From Candidatus Moranbacteria bacterium GW2011_GWE2_36_40 (GTDB taxonomy: Bacteria; Patescibacteriota; Minisyncoccia; Moranbacterales; GWC2-37-73): 28,332 bases of DNA. Each line of letters starts with the position of its first letter. Within the stretch, counting starts at the first letter, position 1. A program made the translations under genes and the position numbers. A model generated the notes under the pieces. It worked only from the letters and a program-made list of their open reading frames with translations, did not search any database and was not told the DNA's origin. Positions 1 to 7,066 of the stretch are shown here, piece by piece. The stretch covers positions 1 through 28,332 of the forward strand of contig LBRX01000007.1 of NCBI GenBank assembly GCA_000991645.1. The letters are read 5' to 3'.

Positions 1-34
1 GAGAAAGTATGAATGCTGTGAGCACAAAAACAAC

Positions 35-247
35 ATGGAATTAACAATGCTTGCAAAAGCCTTGGCAATCGGCCTTGGTGCAATCGGACCTGGTATTGGT
101 ATTGGCATGATCGGAGCAAAAGCAATGGAATCAATCGGACGCAATCCTGAATCTGCAGGAAAGTTGTTCGTGCCGATGCTTTTGATGGCTGCCTTTGCTG
201 AAGCTATCTCAATTTACGCTTTGGTTATCGCATTCTCAATCAAATAG
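35..247 (+). CDS. atpE: ATP synthase Fo subunit c
   Basis: A 70-residue two-helix proteolipid that forms the rotating c-ring in the membrane. Helix 1 has the glycine-rich packing motif (GAIGPGIGIG, about residues 15-24). The polar loop is R36-N37-P38, and the ion-carrying carboxylate is E56 in helix 2 (AFAEAISIY). In Na+-type rings such as Ilyobacter, a Gln sits in the helix 1 motif and a Ser follows the Glu. Here those positions are Ile and Ala, so a proton-type ring is inferred. It is the first complete gene of the operon in this window; atpB presumably lies upstream. The start is the only ATG giving the expected N-terminus, and no SD sequence precedes it. Confidence 0.96.
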   Translation: MELTMLAKALAIGLGAIGPGIGIGMIGAKAMESIGRNPESAGKLFVPMLLMAAFAEAISIYALVIAFSIK

Positions 248-319
248 TCACTAGTATTTTCATTCGGCTTCTTAGAAATAGGAAGTCGGAATGAGAATAT
301 TGAAAAACATAAGAAACAT

Positions 320-421
320 TAGTCATTAGCAGTAGGATAAGTTATTGGAAATTAGTCATTAGGTTTTGCAAAAGACCAACAACTAAAGACCAGACTTACG
401 GCCAATGACTATTGTTACTAA
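320..421. repeat. Intergenic quasi-palindromic repeat, family 1, copy a
   Basis: The atpE-atpF gap holds repeated GTCATTAG / TTATTGG words on the left (322-336) and their complement (CCAATGAC, 402-409) on the right, so the RNA could fold into a long imperfect hairpin. Bases 383-421 match 6407-6445 at about 35 of 39 positions, so this is a dispersed repeat. The atpF start codon lies 11 bases after the element and has no SD. Confidence 0.75.
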
Positions 422-431
422 CAGCTAAACT

Positions 432-920
432 ATGAACGAACTAATCTCAACATTTCACATCGACATTAAACTGATCATTGCGCAGTTGGTAAACTTCGCC
501 ATCGTTTTATTTGTGCTTAAGCGTTATGCTTATGGTCCAATGATGAAATTGATGAATGAGCGCAGTGAAAAAATTGAAAAGGGAATTGAAAATGCTGAAA
601 ATGCTGGCAAGAAACTGCAAGAAATTGAAGAAAAAGAAAAGGCGGTTTTGGTTGAGGCTCGGAAAACTGCACAAGAAATTGTGGCTAAGGCAGAAGCTGT
701 GGCTGTAAAAAACAAAGAAGAAATTGTTGTTGAGGCAAAAGCGCAAGCTGAAAAAATTCTTGCTGATTCTGCTAAAAAGATTGAACTGGAAAAAAATCAA
801 ATGATGCAGGAAGTGAAAGGACAAATCGCTGAGCTAGTTATTTCTGCGACGAGTAAGATTATTGATACAAAGATAGATGGGGAGAAAGATAAGGATTTGA
901 TAAATAAGGCAATTCAGTAA
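432..920 (+). CDS. atpF: ATP synthase Fo subunit b
   Basis: A 162-residue peripheral-stalk subunit that joins the membrane sector to F1. It has one N-terminal membrane helix (about residues 13-32, LIIAQLVNFAIVLFVLKRYA). A long, very charged Glu/Lys/Ala-rich helix follows to the C-terminus, typical of the b-dimer coiled coil. Length matches the family (about 155-165). It lies between atpE and atpH as in the canonical operon. ATG follows a repeat (320-421) with no recognisable SD. Antisense open frames here are products of the Lys/Glu-rich codons. Confidence 0.94.
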   Translation: MNELISTFHIDIKLIIAQLVNFAIVLFVLKRYAYGPMMKLMNERSEKIEKGIENAENAGKKLQEIEEKEKAVLVEARKTAQEIVAKAEAVAVKNKEEIVVEAKAQAEKILADSAKKIELEKNQMMQEVKGQIAELVISATSKIIDTKIDGEKDKDLINKAIQ

Positions 921-923
921 AAA

Positions 924-1017
924 TCAGAACCACTGATTTTCACATGAACTCACATGATTTCACTGGTAAATAATTCATGTGCAATCAGGATAATCAAGTG
1001 TTAATCAGTGGTTCTGA
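924..1017. repeat. About 95-bp inverted-terminal repeat, family 2, copy a
   Basis: The ends TCAGAACCACTGATT (924-938) and AATCAGTGGTTCTGA (1003-1017) are perfect reverse complements. Copy b (4189-4283) lies in opposite orientation: reversed and aligned it differs at only about ten positions. The inner 25 bases 941-965 and 4242-4266 are exact reverse complements. It fills the atpF-atpH gap and ends 9 bases before the atpH start. Confidence 0.9.
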
Positions 1018-1026
1018 ATATTAAGT

Positions 1027-1428
1027 ATGAAAATTTCGACAACACAATACGCAAAAACATTACTAGAACTTACTGAAAATAAATCTCAGGAAGATGTTTT
1101 GGTTATTGTAAAAAAGTTTGCTGAGCAATTGAAAGCTGATGGGCAATTGAAAAATGCTGGAAAAATAATGGAAAAATTTGGTGAATTATATAATACTGCA
1201 AATGGAATAATTGTTGCCGAAGTTGTGACAAAAGAAAAAATTGAACACGAAATGAAAGAGAAAATTAAAAAATTTGTGAAAGAAAAATACTCAGCTAAGA
1301 TTGTTGAAATTGAAAATAGTATTGATGAAAAGATTCAAGGAGGAATAATAATCAAGGTTAACGATGATGTCATAGATGGCAGTGTGAAAAAACAATTAAC
1401 TAATTTAAAAAAAGTTTTATCAAGCTAA
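1027..1428 (+). CDS. atpH: ATP synthase F1 subunit delta
   Basis: A 133-residue subunit that caps F1 and binds the peripheral stalk. Most bacterial delta subunits have about 175-180 residues, so this one is short. The N-terminal helical domain is reduced to about 60-70 residues, beginning with the recognisable TTQYAKTLLELT. The C-terminal signature is preserved: N-S-I-D-E-K-I-Q-G-G then D-G-S-V-K-K-Q-L. It has the correct operon place between atpF and atpA. It follows a family 2 repeat and has no SD. Confidence 0.9.
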   Translation: MKISTTQYAKTLLELTENKSQEDVLVIVKKFAEQLKADGQLKNAGKIMEKFGELYNTANGIIVAEVVTKEKIEHEMKEKIKKFVKEKYSAKIVEIENSIDEKIQGGIIIKVNDDVIDGSVKKQLTNLKKVLSS

Positions 1429-1501
1429 TAAATTTTGAATTTAAATATATTAATCGTATCGGCTAAGAAGCTAAAAAGCTAATGCCTAAAAAGCTAAACT
1501 T
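1429..1501. repeat. AAGCTAA word repeat before atpA
   Basis: A gap with four close copies of AGCTAA/GCTAAA words (CTAAGAAGCTAAAAAGCTAA and again near 1490). Unlike the neighbouring gaps it shows no convincing long hairpin. The last word is directly before the atpA start, which has no SD. Confidence 0.5.
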
Positions 1502-2997
1502 ATGAATAAAGATTTCATTATCGAACAATTGAAAAAGCAAATCGAAGGATTCAAAACTGAGACTTCAACTGAAAAAGTTGGAAGCGTCATTGAAATGGGT
1601 GACGGTGTTGCCCGTGTTTCTGGACTTTCAGAGCTTATGGCATCAGAAATGGTTGAATTCGTGCCCGCCGAAGCTTCAGCGAAGGAGGGTCCTACTCCTT
1701 CTGTATTTGGGGTGGCACTCAATCTTGAAGAAGATCGCGTCGGCGTGATCGTGCTTGGAAACTACATCGGAATCAAGGAGGGCGACATTGTGAAAGCGAC
1801 TGGTAAGGTGCTTTCAATTCCTGTGGCTGATGCGATGATCGGACGCGTGATCAATCCGCTTGGAATTCCAGTGGACGGCAAAGGCGATATCAAAGCTGAC
1901 AAATTTTATCCAGTGGAAAAAATTGCTCCTGGTGTGATCACCCGCAAAAGCGTGAACCAACCAGTGCAAACCGGTATCAAAGCTATTGATGCGATGATTC
2001 CAATTGGACGCGGACAACGTGAACTCATTATTGGTGATCGTCAGACTGGAAAAACCGCAATTGCAATCGATACCATCATCAATCAGAAAGGCCAGAATAT
2101 GAAATGCATCTATGTGGCTATTGGTCAGAAGGAATCAAAAATCGCACGTATCTTAGGAGAATTGGAAAAGCGTGGAGCAATGGAATATACTACCATTATC
2201 GTGGCTGGAGCTTCTGAGTCTTCTGCTCTGTCGTATATTTCTCCTTATTCAGGTTGCGCGCTGGGAGAATATTTTATGGATAAGGGAGAGGATGTGCTCA
2301 TCGTGTTTGATGATCTTTCTCGTCACGCTTGGGCATATCGTCAGATTTCTTTGATTTTAAAACGTCCACCGGGACGTGAGGCATATCCGGGAGATGTTTT
2401 TTATTTGCATTCACGACTCTTGGAAAGAAGTGCGAAACTTAATGAAGACTTCGGTGGTGGTTCAATGACCGCACTTCCGATTATTGAATTTCTATCACTG
2501 ATGGTCAAATTTTCTTGGAATCAGATTTGTTTTACAAGGGTATTCGTCCAGCTGTAAACGTGGGACTTTCAGTTTCTCGTGTGGGAGGATCAGCGCAAAT
2601 TAAAGCTATGAAAAAAGTGGCTGGAAAGATTCGTTTGGAATTAGCACAATTCCGCGAGCTTGAGGCATTTGCGCAATTTGGCTCTGATCTTGATGAAAAA
2701 ACTCGCGCTCAGATTGAACGTGGAAGACGATCAGTTGAAATTCTTAAACAAGGACAATATGAACCAATGGTTGTTGAACATCAAGTTGCAATCTTGTATG
2801 CACTGACGAATGGATTTTTGGATGATGTGGCTGTAGAAGAAATCAAAAATTGGGAAAAAGATTTTCATAAATATTTGGATTCTAATGCAAAAGAGTTGAT
2901 CGCACTAATTTCAGAAAAGAAAGAACTTAGTGATGATGTTATTGCTGCATTGGAGAAGGCGATTAAGGAATTTAAGGAAGTATACCAGACCGCATAG
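1502..2997 (+). pseudogene. atpA: ATP synthase F1 subunit alpha, frameshifted by an internal deletion
   Basis: Alpha subunit of F1, needed for the alpha3beta3 catalytic head. The first frame (from 1502) runs normally through the P-loop GDRQTGKT (residues 178-185) to TALPIIE. It then reads out of frame and stops at 2557. The correct continuation (SITDGQIFLESDLFYKG, then SVSRVGGSAQ with the arginine finger) resumes in another frame from about 2491 and ends at 2997. Family alignment from memory implies that about 43 nt are missing at 2488/2489. These encode the segment like TQAGDVSAYIPTNVI, including the first two residues of the VISIT-DG motif at the alpha/beta interface. An in-frame insertion containing palindromes sits at about 1664-1702 (residues near 55-68). 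Possible causes are a true mutation, a strain variant or an assembly error. Confidence 0.88.
1664..1702. repeat. Palindromic repeat inserted in frame in atpA
   Basis: Near-palindrome CGCCGAAGCTTCAGCG (1666-1681) is followed by a hairpin GAAGGAG (1681-1687) / CTCCTTC (1695-1701). It is GC-rich in an AT-rich gene and codes for about PAEASAKEGPTPS. At this position typical alpha subunits have only a few residues between the MVEF-like strand and the ALNL strand. Confidence 0.65.
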
Positions 2998-3160
2998 TTG
3001 CGGAATTTCGAATTTCTAATTTTGAATTTCGAATGAAATCTGAATTCCTCAATGATTTAATTTTGAAACATTAAAAATTCTAACATTAAAAATTGATTCA
3101 AAATTCAGAATTCAAAATTTAAAATTTAGCGTGTAAATAAAATCAGAAAATATTAAATAT
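2998..3160. repeat. AATTTCGAATT / AAATTTAAAATT quasi-palindromic gap
   Basis: The atpA-atpG gap is made of GAATTTCGAATT and TAATTTTGAATTTC words on the left. Complementary ATTCAAAATTCAGAATTC and AAAATTTAAAATTT words lie on the right, giving an extended imperfect inverted repeat of about 120 bases. A related hairpin is at 6944-6985. No gene is seen. Confidence 0.6.
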
Positions 3161-4186
3161 ATGGCCAGTTCGCTAGACATCAAGAGACGTATTAGATCCA
3201 TTAACTCCACTCGCAAAATAACGAAGGCGATGGAGATGGTTAGTGCTGCAAAAATGAGGCGCGCGGTGGCTAGTGTGCTGGGGATTAGACCATACGCTCA
3301 TGCAGCATGGAGTGTGCTGACAAACTTGGCGCGAGCTTTTGAATCTTCACAGGGATATGGTTTCTTGGAAGTGCGCGAAGTGAAAAGTGTTTTGATTATT
3401 GCTGTGACTTCTAATCGCGGACTTTGCGGATCATTTAACACGCAAGTTGCCAAAAAAATCAAAGAAGAAATTTTGCATCCTGAAAAACTTTTGATTAATA
3501 GAATAGGTTTAAAAAAAGTTGGTAAAAAGTCCGCCCAAGGCGGATCCGCCTTGGGCGGAAAAATTGAATCAAAAATCAAAGACGAGGATCTTAAAATTGA
3601 TTTTATTACGATTGGAAAAAAAGGCGAGGGTATGGTTAAAAAAATGCAGCGACCTGCCTCATCGGCAGGCATGGAAATTATTGCTGCTTTTGAGGATGGT
3701 GGAAAATTTGCGACTGTCGCTGATATCAAGCCACTTTCAAAAATTGTGATGGAAGATTATTTGGCGAAGAAATATGACAAAGTTGTTGTTGTGTATACTG
3801 ATTATGTCAGCGCTGTGAATCAGCAAACCAGGATTCGTCAGGTTTTGCCGATTTCTAAAATTGATATTGAAAAACAAATTGCTGAAATGGATATTATTGC
3901 TAAAGAATATGGATTGGAAGAGCCGATGGTTGAATATAAGATTGAGCCTAGTCCCGAAGAAGTTTTGGAGTTCATCATTCCACGCTTGATTGAAATGCAA
4001 CTTTTCCATGCAATTTTGGAATCGCAAGCATCAGAACAAAGCGCTCGAATGTTGGCAATGAGAAACGCGACAGATGCGGCCGGAGAGATGAGTGAAGATT
4101 TGACGTTGGCATACAATCAGATAAGACAGGGAAAGATTACACAGGAGATTGCAGAGATAAGTGCGGGAAGAGCGGCATTAGAATAA
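3161..4186 (+). CDS. atpG: ATP synthase F1 subunit gamma with in-frame insertions
   Basis: The central rotor shaft of F1. The N-terminus SLDIKRRIRSINSTRKITKAMEM is a textbook gamma start. The C-terminus (ASEQSARMLAMRNATDAAGE, then LAYNQIRQGKITQEI) is equally clear. At 341 residues it is about 50 longer than usual (285-295). The extra length is in the middle. Residues about 124-135 (KSAQGGSALGGK) come from a perfect 30-bp palindrome (3530-3559), and residues about 165-171 (RPASSAG) come from a second hairpin (3653-3669). Both keep the frame. They fall in the Rossmann-like outer domain rather than in the coiled-coil shaft, so the protein may tolerate them. No SD is seen. Its stop is followed within 3 bases by a family 2 repeat. 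Confidence 0.95.
   Translation: MASSLDIKRRIRSINSTRKITKAMEMVSAAKMRRAVASVLGIRPYAHAAWSVLTNLARAFESSQGYGFLEVREVKSVLIIAVTSNRGLCGSFNTQVAKKIKEEILHPEKLLINRIGLKKVGKKSAQGGSALGGKIESKIKDEDLKIDFITIGKKGEGMVKKMQRPASSAGMEIIAAFEDGGKFATVADIKPLSKIVMEDYLAKKYDKVVVVYTDYVSAVNQQTRIRQVLPISKIDIEKQIAEMDIIAKEYGLEEPMVEYKIEPSPEEVLEFIIPRLIEMQLFHAILESQASEQSARMLAMRNATDAAGEMSEDLTLAYNQIRQGKITQEIAEISAGRAALE
3530..3559. repeat. Perfect 30-bp palindrome inside atpG
   Basis: TCCGCCCAAGGCGGA is followed immediately by its exact reverse complement TCCGCCTTGGGCGGA. Each half is also a small hairpin (TCCGCC/GGCGGA). It is GC-rich within an AT-rich gene, in frame, and outside the conserved gamma core. Confidence 0.9.
3653..3669. repeat. 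Short palindromic insertion inside atpG
   Basis: CCTGCC (3653-3658), loop TCATC, GGCAGG (3664-3669). It codes for about RPASSAG at a site where the gamma family needs no residues. It is the second GC-rich palindrome in this gene. Confidence 0.6.
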
Positions 4187-4188
4187 TG

Positions 4189-4283
4189 TCAGAACCACTG
4201 ATTTTCACATGATTTTCCTGATTACACATGAATTTTTTCATCAGTGAAATCATGTGAGTTCATGTGATAATCAGTGGTTCAGA
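4189..4283. repeat. About 95-bp inverted-terminal repeat, family 2, copy b
   Basis: Inverted copy of the 924-1017 element. The left arm TCAGAACCACTGATT (4189-4203) is identical to copy a. The right arm (4269-4283) keeps 12 complementary bases and then diverges. The two copies flank atpH-atpA-atpG in opposite orientation. Confidence 0.9.
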
Positions 4284-4304
4284 TATTTGTTTTTTGAAAA
4301 AATT

Positions 4305-4345
4305 GGGAAAAAGAAAACGCCCACTCCAGATATTCTTGGAATGGG
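4305..4345 (-). terminator. Terminator of the antisense gene
   Basis: Read on the minus strand, CCCATTCCA pairs with TGGAGTGGG (one mismatch) across a short loop, followed by CGTTTTCTTTTT. It lies 19 bases past the stop of the minus-strand gene. Confidence 0.6.
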
Positions 4346-4363
4346 ACGTTGTTGGGAGGAAAT

Positions 4364-4720
4364 TCATGACATTAGTGGAGGACAAGATACCTTGCAAGGA
4401 ATAATTACTCCCTCGTTTATCGTCTCTCCAAGGTCAAAAATATTCCATTCTCCTGCGCTGAAGGAGAGTATGGGTAGTCCTCTTGCGTTATTTCGGAATG
4501 ATTGCAGAGACTTAGTGATTATACTCATCCTTACCTCATCATTTTCAATTTCAAATTGTAAGCCGTCAATTGTTCCTATTACAACTGCTTGACTGTCGCA
4601 ATTTGGCCTTTGAAAAATGACACTGAATGTGTTTCCGATGCCAAAGTTTGCGGGAAATAGTCCGGCATTCTGAATGCTTCTGAAGATGATGTCTCTCATG
4701 TCAACGGTATCTTTTCTCAT
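4364..4720 (-). CDS. Hypothetical protein, antisense insertion in the atp operon
   Basis: I do not recognise this 118-residue protein. The start is set at 4720 because GAGAGGTG, a good SD, lies a few bases upstream and a consensus-like promoter precedes it; the longer frame to 4852 has neither. The sequence is soluble, with no clear membrane helix or signal peptide. It has a mixed N-terminal part (DIIFRSIQNAGLFPANFG), a strand-rich middle (SQAVVIGTIDGLQFEIEND) and a C-terminal cysteine pair in CKVSC. With its promoter (4772-4800) and terminator (4305-4345) it forms a complete unit facing against the ATP synthase genes between atpG and atpD. That suggests acquisition or insertion. An overlapping plus-strand frame (4254-4592) has no start signal and is taken as spurious. 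Confidence 0.6.
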   Translation of the reverse strand: MRKDTVDMRDIIFRSIQNAGLFPANFGIGNTFSVIFQRPNCDSQAVVIGTIDGLQFEIENDEVRMSIITKSLQSFRNNARGLPILSFSAGEWNIFDLGETINEGVIIPCKVSCPPLMS

Positions 4721-4771
4721 TATGCACCTCTCTAAAAGTGAAATGAACTGCGTTGAATATATCAACCTAAT

Positions 4772-4800
4772 AGTATACACCCAAATCATCAAAAAGTCAA
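4772..4800 (-). promoter_or_regulatory. Promoter of the antisense gene
   Basis: On the minus strand: -35 TTGACT (4800-4795), a 17-base spacer, -10 TATACT (4777-4772). The start codon is about 50 bases downstream at 4720, with an SD. Confidence 0.7.
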
Positions 4801-4856
4801 GCATTGAATTCCTGATGATAAATATTGCCTTATTTGAGCCAGTATTTAACAATTAG

Positions 4857-4945
4857 AATTTAAACAAATTAACAAACAGACCACAACAAACAACCAACAA
4901 CAGAATTGCATTTTTGTTGATAGTTGTAAGTTGATAGTTGTAAGT
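4857..4945. repeat. Quasi-palindromic word repeat before atpD
   Basis: CAACAAACAACCAACAAC words on the left face GTTGATAGTTGTAAGTTGAT words on the right (tandem GTTGATAGTTGTAA), giving an imperfect hairpin that ends just before the atpD start. No SD is present. Confidence 0.55.
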
Positions 4946-4951
4946 AAGAAT

Positions 4952-6325
4952 ATGAATGTAGGAAAAATTATCCAAATCATCGGTCCTGTTGTTGACGTGC
5001 AGTTTGATGACAAATTGCCGGAGATTTATAATGCGTTGAATATTAAAACAAGCGAAACAGAACAGATCGTCTTGGAAGCTCATCAGCATATGGGGAGTGG
5101 AAAAGTTCGCGCAGTGGCGATGGGTCAAACTGACGGACTTCGTCGTGGAATGGAAGTTATTGACACTGGAGCCGCTATTCAAGTTCCAGTTGGACAAGAA
5201 ACATTGGGAAGAATGTTTAATCTTTTGGGAGAGGCGATTGATGGAAAACCAAACTTGGAAAATCCAAAAAAACTTCCAATTCATCGTGACGCTCCAAAAT
5301 TTGCCGAGCAGGCAACTGAAGCTGAAATTTTTGAAACTGGAATTAAGGTTATTGATCTTATCTGTCCTTTCGTGAAAGGTGGAAAGGTTGGACTTTTTGG
5401 TGGTGCAGGAGTAGGAAAGACGGTTGTTATTCAGGAGCTTATTCGAAATATCGCACAAGAACATGGTGGCTTCTCTGTTTTTGCTGGAGTGGGAGAGCGA
5501 ACTCGTGAAGGAAATGATCTTTTCCATGAAATGAAAGAATCAGGTGTGTTGGACAAAACAACTTTGGTGTTTGGACAAATGAATGAACCGCCAGGAGCTC
5601 GTCAGCGTGTGGCTTTGTCAGCACTTACGATGGCTGAATATTTCCGTGATCAAGAAAACAAGGACGTACTTTTGTTTGTGGATAATATTTTTCGTTTCAC
5701 TCAAGCTGGATCTGAGGTGTCAGCGCTTTTGGGACGAATTCCATCAGCGGTGGGATATCAACCAACACTTGCTGAAGAAATGGGCAAATTGCAGGAACGA
5801 ATTACTTCAACAAAAAATGGTTCAATCACATCTGTGCAGGCTGTGTACGTGCCGGCGGACGATTTGACTGATCCAGCGCCTGCCACAACTTTCGGACATT
5901 TGGATTCAACTGTGGTGCTTTCTCGCGGACTTTCAGAATTGGGAATTTATCCTGCTGTGGATCCTCTTGATTCAAGTTCAACAATTTTGGATCCAAACAT
6001 TGTGGGTCAAGAGCATTACGATGTTGCTCGTGGAGTTCAGCGTGTGTTGCAACGATACAAAGATTTGCAAGATATTATCGCAATTTTGGGAATGGAAGAA
6101 CTTTCTGATGAAGATAAAGTCTTAGTAACACGTGCTCGCAAGATTCAAAAATATCTTTCGCAACCATTTTTCGTGGCTGAACAATTCACAGGAGCTCCCG
6201 GAAAATATGTTAAACTTTCCGACACTGTCCGCGGATTCAAAATGCTGCTTGATGGAGAAATGGATGAATATTCAGAGCAAGACTTTTATATGCGTGGCAG
6301 TATTGATGATGTTATGAAAAAATAA
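4952..6325 (+). CDS. atpD: ATP synthase F1 subunit beta
   Basis: Catalytic subunit of F1. I chose the ATG at 4952 (MNVGKIIQIIGPVVDVQF), which gives 457 residues and the usual N-terminus. An upstream TTG at 4931 would add seven residues from the repeat. The P-loop is GGAGVGKT (150-157). The catalytic carboxylate is E182 in GERTREG. The Walker B region is LLFVDNIFRF, and the regulatory C-terminal motif is MEELSDEDK (DELSEED type). The gene is complete and intact, unlike atpA. It is separated from atpG by the antisense gene, so its transcription must cross that unit or start nearby. Confidence 0.96.
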   Translation: MNVGKIIQIIGPVVDVQFDDKLPEIYNALNIKTSETEQIVLEAHQHMGSGKVRAVAMGQTDGLRRGMEVIDTGAAIQVPVGQETLGRMFNLLGEAIDGKPNLENPKKLPIHRDAPKFAEQATEAEIFETGIKVIDLICPFVKGGKVGLFGGAGVGKTVVIQELIRNIAQEHGGFSVFAGVGERTREGNDLFHEMKESGVLDKTTLVFGQMNEPPGARQRVALSALTMAEYFRDQENKDVLLFVDNIFRFTQAGSEVSALLGRIPSAVGYQPTLAEEMGKLQERITSTKNGSITSVQAVYVPADDLTDPAPATTFGHLDSTVVLSRGLSELGIYPAVDPLDSSSTILDPNIVGQEHYDVARGVQRVLQRYKDLQDIIAILGMEELSDEDKVLVTRARKIQKYLSQPFFVAEQFTGAPGKYVKLSDTVRGFKMLLDGEMDEYSEQDFYMRGSIDDVMKK

Positions 6326-6340
6326 ATTCGCAGGGAACAT

Positions 6341-6445
6341 TGGTCATTAGCTGTAAGACTAGTCATTGGTTATTGGTCACGAGTTTTAATTTCTAATGAC
6401 TTGTGACTAAAGACCAGACCTACTGCCAATGACATTTGTTACTAA
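6341..6445. repeat. Intergenic quasi-palindromic repeat, family 1, copy b
   Basis: Same family and orientation as 320-421. GTCATTAG words are on the left, and CCAATGAC (6426-6433) with TTGTTACTAA (6436-6445) are on the right. It fills the atpD-atpC gap and ends 15 bases before the atpC start, which has no SD. Confidence 0.75.
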
Positions 6446-6460
6446 AGACTTATAAAATTT

Positions 6461-6901
6461 ATGTCCACAATTAAGATTAAACTAAAAATTGTTACTCCCG
6501 AACGAACGCTTTTCGAGCAGGAGGTTGATCAGATAACGCTTCCGGTTACTGATGGGGAAGTGACGATTATGCCCGATCATCGTTCGTATATCGCATCACT
6601 GAAAGCTGGCGAGGTCATGTTTAAGATGGATGGGAAAGAAACACTGCTTGTTGTTTCAAGTGGCTTTGTTGAATTTAATAACAATACATTGGTGGTTTTG
6701 GCTGACACAGCTGAAGCTGCTGGCGAAATTGATTTGAAACGTGCAGAGGAAGCCAGAAAGAGAGCAGAAGAAATTAAAAATGAAAAAGTAACCATGAGCG
6801 AAATGGAATATGCACGAGTGGCAGCTGCTATCGAAAAAGAATCAGCCCGCGTTCGAGTCGCCAGAAAACACCATAGCAGAGGAGGGATAAAAATAGATTA
6901 G
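6461..6901 (+). CDS. atpC: ATP synthase F1 subunit epsilon
   Basis: A 146-residue rotor subunit. The N-terminal beta-sandwich has the expected motifs: KIVTPERTLFEQEVDQI, then TLPVTDGEVTIMPDH, the turn before the second half. A helical C-terminal part follows (about residues 88-146, rich in Glu, Arg and Ala). It ends the operon, and a terminator follows within 45 bases. It has no SD. Length is slightly above the usual 130-140. Confidence 0.94.
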   Translation: MSTIKIKLKIVTPERTLFEQEVDQITLPVTDGEVTIMPDHRSYIASLKAGEVMFKMDGKETLLVVSSGFVEFNNNTLVVLADTAEAAGEIDLKRAEEARKRAEEIKNEKVTMSEMEYARVAAAIEKESARVRVARKHHSRGGIKID

Positions 6902-6905
6902 ATAA

Positions 6906-6945
6906 AAACACGCGAAACGTTCTGTGGTTTTGTGTGTTTGTTTTT
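6906..6945 (+). terminator. Terminator of the atp operon
   Basis: AAACACGCGAAAC (6906-6918) pairs with GTTTTGTGTGTTT (6927-6939), using two G-U pairs, followed by GTTTTT. It lies 5 bases after the atpC stop. Confidence 0.7.
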
Positions 6946-6985
6946 GGTATAAATTTTGAATTTCGAAATTCGAAATTTATACCAA
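6944..6985. repeat. 42-base near-perfect hairpin
   Basis: TTGGTATAAATTTTGAATTTC pairs with its complement ending TTTATACCAA with one mismatch. Its words resemble the 2998-3160 repeat. It has no T-tract after it, so it is probably a repeat rather than a terminator. Confidence 0.7.
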
Positions 6986-7066
6986 GGTCTTGCCAAAAAT
7001 TAAAATAGCGAGCAGAATAGATGTTATTGCTGGTAAACTGGCAAATATGAATATTAACTTTTTTTT

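Noticed and set aside
507..824. Long minus-strand open frames opposite atpF, atpG, the large subunit and others
   Set aside because: They mirror biased codons of well-conserved plus-strand genes and have no start signals or recognisable products.
1429..1501. A CRISPR-like array from repeated AGCTAA words
   Set aside because: Repeats are 6-8 bases, irregularly spaced and without unique spacers; no cas genes are present.
2486..2520. Programmed frameshifting or ribosome bypass to rescue atpA
   Set aside because: There is no slippery heptamer or bypass hairpin, and conserved codons are missing rather than shifted; a deletion or assembly fault is simpler.
4254..4592. A 112-residue plus-strand open frame opposite the antisense gene
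   Set aside because: It begins inside the family 2 repeat, has no start signal, and overlaps a minus-strand frame that has promoter, SD and terminator.
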